A stretch of DNA of 10,156 nucleotides, taken from Hyphomicrobiales bacterium. GTDB taxonomy: Bacteria > Pseudomonadota > Alphaproteobacteria > Rhizobiales > Beijerinckiaceae. Location of the stretch: NCBI GenBank assembly GCA_028290125.1, contig JAQGKM010000034.1, positions 1-10,156 of the forward strand. The letters run 5' to 3'. A program made the translations under genes and the position numbers. Below the pieces are notes generated by a model. That model made no database searches, was not told the DNA's origin, and saw only the letters and a list, made by a program, of their open reading frames with translations. This document shows positions 6,311-10,156 of the stretch, piece after piece; within the stretch, counting starts at the first letter, position 1; each line of letters opens with the position of its first letter.

Positions 6311-6435
6311 CCGTCATTGCGAGCGGAGCGAAGCAATCCAGTCACGAGTCTGCGAGATCCCGCAGCATGGTCGCGACCGTTGGTGGCGACGGCAGGCATG
6401 CGAGTCCGGATTGCTTCGCTCCGCTCGCAATGACG
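6310..6435. repeat. Palindromic REP-type repeat, copy C
   Basis: A perfect 28-bp inverted repeat has arms at 6312-6339 and 6408-6435 (core 'TCATTGCGAGCGGAGCGAAG') with a 68-base loop. The left arm with flanks, 6310-6340, is identical to 2765-2795. It fills nearly the whole gap between the portal stop and the next small gene. Its right edge ends three bases before the GGAG ribosome-binding site of that gene, so a folded transcript would hold a very stable hairpin right next to the site. Confidence 0.95.
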
Positions 6436-6452
6436 AACGGAGTTTGCAAACC

Positions 6453-6641
6453 ATGTCCGACATCACCCAGAGCGTCATTCAGCGCGGCGATCTCGCGCAT
6501 CTGACGCTGTTCTTGTGGGCCACCGGCGCGTCGTCGCTGCTGGTCTTCGCGCTGCGCGAATGCGCGGCCGCCAATCGTCGGTTCGACGACTTCGTGCGCG
6601 AACTGTCCCGCTTCAACCGCCGCTTTGGAGAAAGCAAATGA
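6453..6641 (+). CDS. Small membrane-anchored protein in the head operon (62 residues)
   Basis: The protein starts 'MSDITQSVIQRGDLAHLTLF'. One hydrophobic segment at about residues 14-34 is long enough to cross the membrane. It is followed by a charged amphipathic tail with two related stretches, 'NRRFDDFVREL' and 'SRFNRRFGE'. The ATG at 6453 has GGAG ten bases upstream. The stop overlaps the next ATG (ATGA at 6638-6641), indicating translational coupling. Its place between portal and prohead protease matches the small g3.5-type gene of RcGTA-like clusters. From memory, proteins of this pattern occur at this point in related Hyphomicrobiales clusters, but I cannot verify that here. No enzymatic motif is present; it may tether the head complex to the membrane during assembly, which is speculation. 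Confidence 0.8.
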   Translation: MSDITQSVIQRGDLAHLTLFLWATGASSLLVFALRECAAANRRFDDFVRELSRFNRRFGESK

Positions 6642-6745
6642 GGCTGTTTTCGTTTCAGAGGCCGCGCCGTCCGGATTCCACGCGGGTGTTCCGGCGCTTT
6701 CTCAAACTTCTCGAGCGCCGCCTCGTGCGTGCGGAGGCGGCGTGA
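6638..6745 (+). CDS. Arginine-rich 35-residue small protein
   Basis: This short frame encodes 35 residues starting 'MRLFSFQRPRRPDSTRVF'. Ten of the 35 are arginine and one is lysine; residues 15-31 could form an amphipathic basic helix. A good GGAG lies seven bases before the ATG. The start overlaps the stop of the 62-residue gene (ATGA) and its own stop overlaps the protease start (TGATG at 6743-6747), so both junctions look translationally coupled. That tight packing is the main argument that it is real. It may bind nucleic acid, act on assembly, or serve mainly to pass ribosomes to the protease gene. It has no family that I recognise. Confidence 0.65.
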   Translation: MRLFSFQRPRRPDSTRVFRRFLKLLERRLVRAEAA

Positions 6746-7251
6746 TGCTGGAGCGCAAGGTCGTCAGCGCACGCGCGCTGCACCAGCGCGACGGCAAGTC
6801 GGCGCTGTCGCTGAACGAGGACGGCACGTTCGAGGGCTACGCCAGCATCTTCGGGCTCGTCGATCTCGGCGGCGACCAGGTGGCGCCCGGCGCTTTCAAG
6901 CAGTCGCTCGGCCGGCGCGGCGTCCGTCAGGTCCGCATGCTCTGGCAGCATGACCCTGCGGCGCCGATCGGCAGCTGGCTCGCGATCGAGGAGGACTGGC
7001 GCGGCCTGAAGGTGAAGGGCCGCCTCAACCTCGCCGTCGCGAAGGCGCGCGAGGCTTTGGCGCTTCTGCGCGAAGGCGCCGTCGATGGCCTGTCCATCGG
7101 CTTTCGCGTGAAGACCGCGCGCAAGACCGCAGGCGGCGGCGTGCGCCGCCTGCTCGAACTCGACCTGTGGGAAATTTCCATCGTGACCTTTCCCATGTTG
7201 CCGCAGGCGCGCGTCACGCTCGTGAAGCACGCCGAAGATCATTTTCACTGA
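6745..7251 (+). CDS. HK97-family prohead protease (GTA gp4-like)
   Basis: This encodes 168 residues starting 'MLERKVVSARALHQ'. The start at 6745 overlaps the upstream stop and has GGAGG about eight bases before it; a longer in-frame start at 6625 would run through both small genes and is unlikely. The fold markers of peptidase family U35 are present: 'FEGYASIFGLVDLGGD' (29-44), H69 in 'MLWQHDP', S117 in 'VDGLSIGF' and E143 in 'DLWEISIVTFPM'. H69 and S117 are the expected catalytic residues. The enzyme works inside the prohead, removing the scaffolding delta domain of the capsid protein so that the shell can mature. The next gene is its substrate, 12 bases downstream, as usual in HK97-like modules. 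Confidence 0.95.
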   Translation: MLERKVVSARALHQRDGKSALSLNEDGTFEGYASIFGLVDLGGDQVAPGAFKQSLGRRGVRQVRMLWQHDPAAPIGSWLAIEEDWRGLKVKGRLNLAVAKAREALALLREGAVDGLSIGFRVKTARKTAGGGVRRLLELDLWEISIVTFPMLPQARVTLVKHAEDHFH

Positions 7252-7263
7252 AGAGGAATTTTC

Positions 7264-8493
7264 ATGACCGCGATTGAAACCAAGTCCATCGGCTCCGAAA
7301 ACGTCATCGACGAGATGCACCGCGTGTTCGGCGCGTTTCGTGAAACCAACGACGAGCGCCTGACGCAGATCGAGCGCCGGCTGACGTCGGACGTCGTCAC
7401 CGAAGAGAAGCTGACGCGCATCGACGCCGCGCTCGACGACACGCGCAAGCGCATGGACCGCATGCTGGTCGAGAAGTCGCGCCCGCCGCTCGCAGGCGAG
7501 ACGCGCGAGGAGCCGATGAGCCGCGAGCACAAGGCGGCGTTCCGCTCCTACATGCGCACCGGCGAGGCGGCAGGGCTGAAGACCATCGAAGAGAAAGCGC
7601 TCTCGTCGGGCTCGGGTCCGGACGGCGGCTATCTCGTGCCGGTGCCGGCTGAACGCGAGATCCTGCGGCGCATGGCCAATATCTCGCCGATCCGCGCCAT
7701 CGCGAGCGTGCGCGAGATTTCGACCGCGACGTTCAAGAAGGCTTTCTGTCCGGTCGGTCCCGCGTCGGGCTGGGTCGGCGAGGCCGACGCGCGTCCGCAA
7801 ACCGCGTCGCAGCAGATCGCCGACCTGAGCTTTCCGGCGATGGAGCTCTACGCCATGCCGGCCGCGACGCAGACGCTGCTCGACGATGCCGTCGTCGACA
7901 TCGAACAATGGATCGCCGAAGAAGTTGACGTCGTCTTCGGCGAACAGGAAGGCGCCGCCTTCATCAACGGCAACGGCGTCGCCAAGCCGACGGGGCTGCT
8001 CGCCTATCCCAAGAGCACGGTCGCGGCCTGGGGCTGGGGCAAGACAGCCTATCTGCCGACCGGCGTCGCGGGCGGCTTTGCGGCGACCAATCCGTCCGAC
8101 GTGCTGATCGATCTCGTCTACACGCTGCGCTCGGCCTACCGGCAGAATGCGAAGTTCCTGATGAACCGCAAGACGCAGGCGCTGATCCGCAAGTTCAAGG
8201 CGACGACCGGCGAATATCTCTGGGCGCCGCCCGCGACGCTCGGCGCTCCCGCGACGCTGATGAACTTCCCGGTGGTGGAAGCCGAGGACATGCCAGACGT
8301 CGCCGCAGACTCGTTCTCGATCGCCTGCGCGGACTTCAACCGCTGCTACCTGATCGTCGATCGTGTCGGCATTCGCGTGCTGCGCGATCCTTATTCCACC
8401 AAGCCCTACGTGCTGTTCTACACGACCAAGCGCGTCGGCGGCGGCATCCAGGATTTCGATGCGATCAAGCTTTTGAAGTTCGGCGTCGCCTGA
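7264..8493 (+). CDS. HK97-type major capsid protein (GTA gp5-like)
   Basis: This encodes 409 residues with GAGGA six to seven bases before the ATG at 7264. Residues about 12-72 form a charged coiled coil, the delta domain that acts as internal scaffold. The motif 'KALSSGSGPDGGYLVP' (111-126) marks the start of the mature HK97 fold; by analogy with GTA capsids the prohead protease probably cuts near K111. Further family features are 'NISPIRAIASVREI' (139-152), 'GEADARPQT' in the E-loop region, 'AFINGNGVAKPTGLL' in the A/P-domain part, and a C-terminal 'DPYSTKPYVLFYTTKRVGGG'. The protein forms the icosahedral or slightly elongated shell. Its TGA stop (8491-8493) touches the stop codon of the inverted protease gene (complement 8494-8496), leaving no space for a terminator. 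Confidence 0.97.
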   Translation: MTAIETKSIGSENVIDEMHRVFGAFRETNDERLTQIERRLTSDVVTEEKLTRIDAALDDTRKRMDRMLVEKSRPPLAGETREEPMSREHKAAFRSYMRTGEAAGLKTIEEKALSSGSGPDGGYLVPVPAEREILRRMANISPIRAIASVREISTATFKKAFCPVGPASGWVGEADARPQTASQQIADLSFPAMELYAMPAATQTLLDDAVVDIEQWIAEEVDVVFGEQEGAAFINGNGVAKPTGLLAYPKSTVAAWGWGKTAYLPTGVAGGFAATNPSDVLIDLVYTLRSAYRQNAKFLMNRKTQALIRKFKATTGEYLWAPPATLGAPATLMNFPVVEAEDMPDVAADSFSIACADFNRCYLIVDRVGIRVLRDPYSTKPYVLFYTTKRVGGGIQDFDAIKLLKFGVA

Positions 8494-9228
8494 TCACCTG
8501 ACGCCCCAGCCTCGCAGCGTGTCCTCGATGAAGGCGCGCTGCGGGGCGAGACGCGCGGCTTGCGTGAGATCGCCGCAACGCTTCGCGCCGGAGCCTTGCG
8601 ACCAGACGGTGACGGCGACGAGCGCGCCGCCATCTTGCGTGAGCATCGGGCCACCGGAATCGCCCGTGCAGGCGCCCAGCCCCTTGTTGGCGGGATCCTT
8701 CGCCCAGACGAGAATCTGCGACAGCGGCTCGCGCACGACGAGCGCGCCGCCGTGCAACTGGCCGCCGCTGCGCGCATCGCCCTCGCGGGTGAGGCCGTAG
8801 CCGGCGATTTGAAGACGCGCGCCGACGGCAGGCGTGACATCCCAGGCGATCGGAATGGGCCGGAAGCTCGCCGGCAGGGGATTGGCCAGCCGCACCAGCG
8901 CAAGATCGATGCTCCTGACACGCTTCTCCGTCGCATCCGCGCGGTAGAGCGGATGCACCGCGATCGCGAGCGCTTTCTGTTCGAGATCGCCGCCCGGCCA
9001 ATAGGCGCGCAGGTTTTCAGGCGCGGTCACGCAATGGCCGGCGGTGAGCAGCACGTCGCGCGCAATCACGCTCGCCGTGCAGAAGGACGACCCGCGCGCA
9101 TCGCGCTTCAGCAACATCAGCGTATGCGCCGCCGCCGCCGCCTCGTCGTGCGAGGGGCCGACCAATGCCTGGGCGGCGGTCGCGAAGCCGAGCAGCAACG
9201 CGGCGCCGAAAATCATGTGTTTCGCCAT
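8494..9228 (-). CDS. Secreted S1-family (trypsin-fold) serine protease
   Basis: This encodes 244 residues, opposite to the surrounding head genes. Residues 1-21 ('MAKHMIFGAALLLGF...') form a signal peptide with likely cleavage after 'AQA', so the product is exported to the periplasm or outside. The catalytic triad is complete: H65 in 'LTAGHC', D108 in 'SIDLALVRL' and S191 in 'GDSGGP'. C50-C66 and C187-C218 match the conserved disulfides. The residue six before the catalytic Ser is G185, where trypsin has Asp189, so cleavage after Lys/Arg is not predicted. The ATG at 9228 has a full AGGAGG five bases upstream. It is divergent from the connector gene (49 bp) and converges on the capsid gene with abutting stops. 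A protease of this fold is not part of the RcGTA head set. It may be a host cargo gene or an accessory acting on cell envelopes. Confidence 0.95.
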   Translation of the reverse strand: MAKHMIFGAALLLGFATAAQALVGPSHDEAAAAAHTLMLLKRDARGSSFCTASVIARDVLLTAGHCVTAPENLRAYWPGGDLEQKALAIAVHPLYRADATEKRVRSIDLALVRLANPLPASFRPIPIAWDVTPAVGARLQIAGYGLTREGDARSGGQLHGGALVVREPLSQILVWAKDPANKGLGACTGDSGGPMLTQDGGALVAVTVWSQGSGAKRCGDLTQAARLAPQRAFIEDTLRGWGVR

Positions 9229-9277
9229 TCAGGCCTCCTGAGCGGCTGTTCCTAACGCAAACTTGCGGAGACTTCCA

Positions 9278-9850
9278 ATGACGCCGATCCTCCTCGCCGG
9301 CCCTGCGGTCGAGCCGCTGGGTCTCGACGAGACGCGCCTGTGGCTGCGGCTCGACTCCAGCGACGACGATCAGCTCGTGCTGGCGCTCATTCGCGCCGCG
9401 CGCTCTGCGGTGGAGCAGGCGACGCGCCGCGCGCTCGTCGCGCAAAGCTGGCGGTTGCGGGTTGACCGCTGGCCGGTGGAGCGGCGGTTGAGATTGCCTC
9501 TGTCGCCGATTCTGTCGCTCGACGCCGTGCGGGTGTTCGATGCCGCAGGCGCTCCGACGCTCGCCGATCTCGCGGGCTTTCACATCGAGCCCGCGCGTGG
9601 CGCCACGCTGGTCTGCGATGCGCCGCCGCTCTCGCCTGGCCGTATCGCAAACGGGATCGAGATCGACATGACGGCAGGCTTCGGCGCGAGCGCGCAGGAC
9701 GTGCCCGAGCCGTTGCGGATGGCGATGCGTCTGCTCGTCGCGCATTGGTACGAGCGACGCGGCGACGCGCTGCATGAGGATCGCATCTACACGCTGCCGG
9801 CCGGCGTCGCCGCCCTCGTCACGCCCTGGCGCGCCGCGAGGCTCGCATGA
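9278..9850 (+). CDS. gp6-like head-tail connector protein
   Basis: This encodes 190 residues starting 'MTPILLAGPAVEPLGLDE'. The ATG at 9278 has GGAG seven bases upstream; a TTG 15 bases earlier is not needed. The N-terminal half matches the all-helical fold of phage gp6-like/phiE125 gp8-type connectors: 'LDETRLWLRLDSSDDDQLV' (16-34), then helix 'LALIRAARSAVEQATRRAL' (35-53) and 'SWRLRVDRWP' (57-66). The C-terminal part has 'EPLRMAMRLLVAHWYERRGD', typical of the family. The protein forms a ring below the portal that seals the packed head and connects the tail. It restarts the plus-strand head genes after the inverted protease gene, and its stop overlaps the next start (ATGA at 9847-9850). How it is transcribed across the inverted gene is unclear. 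Confidence 0.9.
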   Translation: MTPILLAGPAVEPLGLDETRLWLRLDSSDDDQLVLALIRAARSAVEQATRRALVAQSWRLRVDRWPVERRLRLPLSPILSLDAVRVFDAAGAPTLADLAGFHIEPARGATLVCDAPPLSPGRIANGIEIDMTAGFGASAQDVPEPLRMAMRLLVAHWYERRGDALHEDRIYTLPAGVAALVTPWRAARLA

Positions 9851-10125
9851 GCGCGCCCGCAATCGGCGCCCTGCGACGCCATTTCGCCGTCGAGGCGCCT
9901 GTCGCCGGCGCGGACGGAATGCTCAGTCACGAACTTCGTTTTCTCGCCTGGGGCGCTTTCGAGTCGACGAGCGACGGCGTCACCATTCGCCTTCGCGCGC
10001 GCGTCGGCATCGAGCCGGGCTGGCGCCTGCGGCTTGGCGCGCGCGCGTTCGAGATCGTCAACGTGCAGCAGGATGAAACGGCGTCGGGCTTCATGGCCTG
10101 CGCCTGCCGGGAGATCGCGCCATGA
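9847..10125 (+). CDS. Phage head-tail adaptor (head-closure) protein, GTA gp7-like
   Basis: This encodes 92 residues with the start overlapping the connector stop. The pattern 'IGALRRHFAVEAPV' at the N-terminus, 'FLAWGAFES' in the middle and 'GWRLRLGARAFEIVNV' near the end follows the small beta-barrel SPP1 gp16-like head-tail adaptor family. In that family the recurring features are an N-terminal 'G.LRHR..ie.p' strand and a C-terminal 'GMR...g.r.y.I..v' strand. It is slightly shorter than usual (about 100-110). The protein stacks under the connector ring and plugs the head before tail attachment. It is followed directly (ATGATG) by the next gene. Confidence 0.82.
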   Translation: MSAPAIGALRRHFAVEAPVAGADGMLSHELRFLAWGAFESTSDGVTIRLRARVGIEPGWRLRLGARAFEIVNVQQDETASGFMACACREIAP

Positions 10126-10156
10126 TGTCTTTTCACGAGGTGCGTTTCCCGATCGA
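10122..10156 (+). CDS. Start of a DUF2460-like tail protein gene (truncated by window edge)
   Basis: Only the first 11 codons are present, reading 'MMSFHEVRFPI'. The start overlaps the adaptor stop codon, and GGGAG lies eight bases upstream; the second ATG at 10125 is an alternative. The 'FHEVRFP' opening is the characteristic beginning of DUF2460/TIGR02217 proteins, the gp12-type distal tail protein of RcGTA-like clusters. With so few residues this is a pattern match, not a domain hit. If right, the genes normally lying between adaptor and DUF2460 (tail terminator, major tail protein, chaperone, tape measure) are absent from this place. Confidence 0.6.
   Translation, partial: MMSFHEVRFPI

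Noticed and set aside
970..6435. Repeated palindromes considered as a CRISPR array
   Set aside because: The copies are kilobases apart, inverted within themselves and without regular spacers, and there is no cas gene.
6655..7908. A 417-codon open frame on the minus strand
   Set aside because: It is antisense to the prohead protease and capsid genes and shows no domain; its length comes from codon bias of the real genes.
2750..10156. An intact temperate prophage
   Set aside because: Only packaging, head and connector genes are visible. There is no integrase, repressor, replication, lysis gene or att repeat in the window, though genes beyond the right edge cannot be excluded.

Overview
The window looks like a chromosomal segment of an alphaproteobacterium, most likely of the order Hyphomicrobiales (Rhizobiales). 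The reasons are a high G+C content, strong Shine-Dalgarno sites, palindromic intergenic repeats of the 'GTCATTGCGAGCGGAGCGAA' type that are common in that order, and a head-gene module laid out like the RcGTA-type gene transfer agents (GTAs) of Alphaproteobacteria. The genus cannot be fixed from the sequence alone.

Left part (about 1-2750): a small catabolic-looking cluster. Three genes run leftwards on the minus strand: a two-domain VOC/extradiol-dioxygenase-like protein, then a small dimeric alpha-beta-barrel (antibiotic-biosynthesis-monooxygenase-like) protein, then the N-terminal 172 residues of a metal-dependent amidohydrolase that leaves the window at base 1. A divergent NAD(P)H-dependent FMN reductase gene starts 142 bp from the dioxygenase gene. 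Together they suggest oxidation of an aromatic or heterocyclic compound plus a hydrolytic or deaminating step; the substrate is unknown.

Middle and right part (about 2880-10156): a head-formation and DNA-packaging module on the plus strand. The order is terminase small-subunit-like protein, terminase large subunit, portal, a 62-residue membrane-anchored protein, a 35-residue arginine-rich protein, HK97-type prohead protease, HK97-type major capsid protein, then (after an inverted gene) a gp6-like connector, a head-tail adaptor and the first codons of a DUF2460-like tail gene. No integrase, repressor, replication or lysis gene is visible, which fits a GTA-like or domesticated phage module better than an intact prophage. 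A plausible sigma70 promoter with two perfect short dyads lies upstream of the first gene.

The module departs from the usual RcGTA-type layout in several ways. A secreted S1-family serine protease gene sits in opposite orientation between capsid and connector, and its stop codon directly abuts the capsid stop codon. The adaptor is followed at once by a DUF2460-like start, where tail terminator, major tail protein and tape-measure genes are normally expected. Palindromic repeats occupy the three widest intergenic gaps of the head region, with a nested C/G-rich inverted-repeat element between terminase and portal. These features point to a rearranged GTA-like element, but I cannot tell from this window whether it still makes particles.
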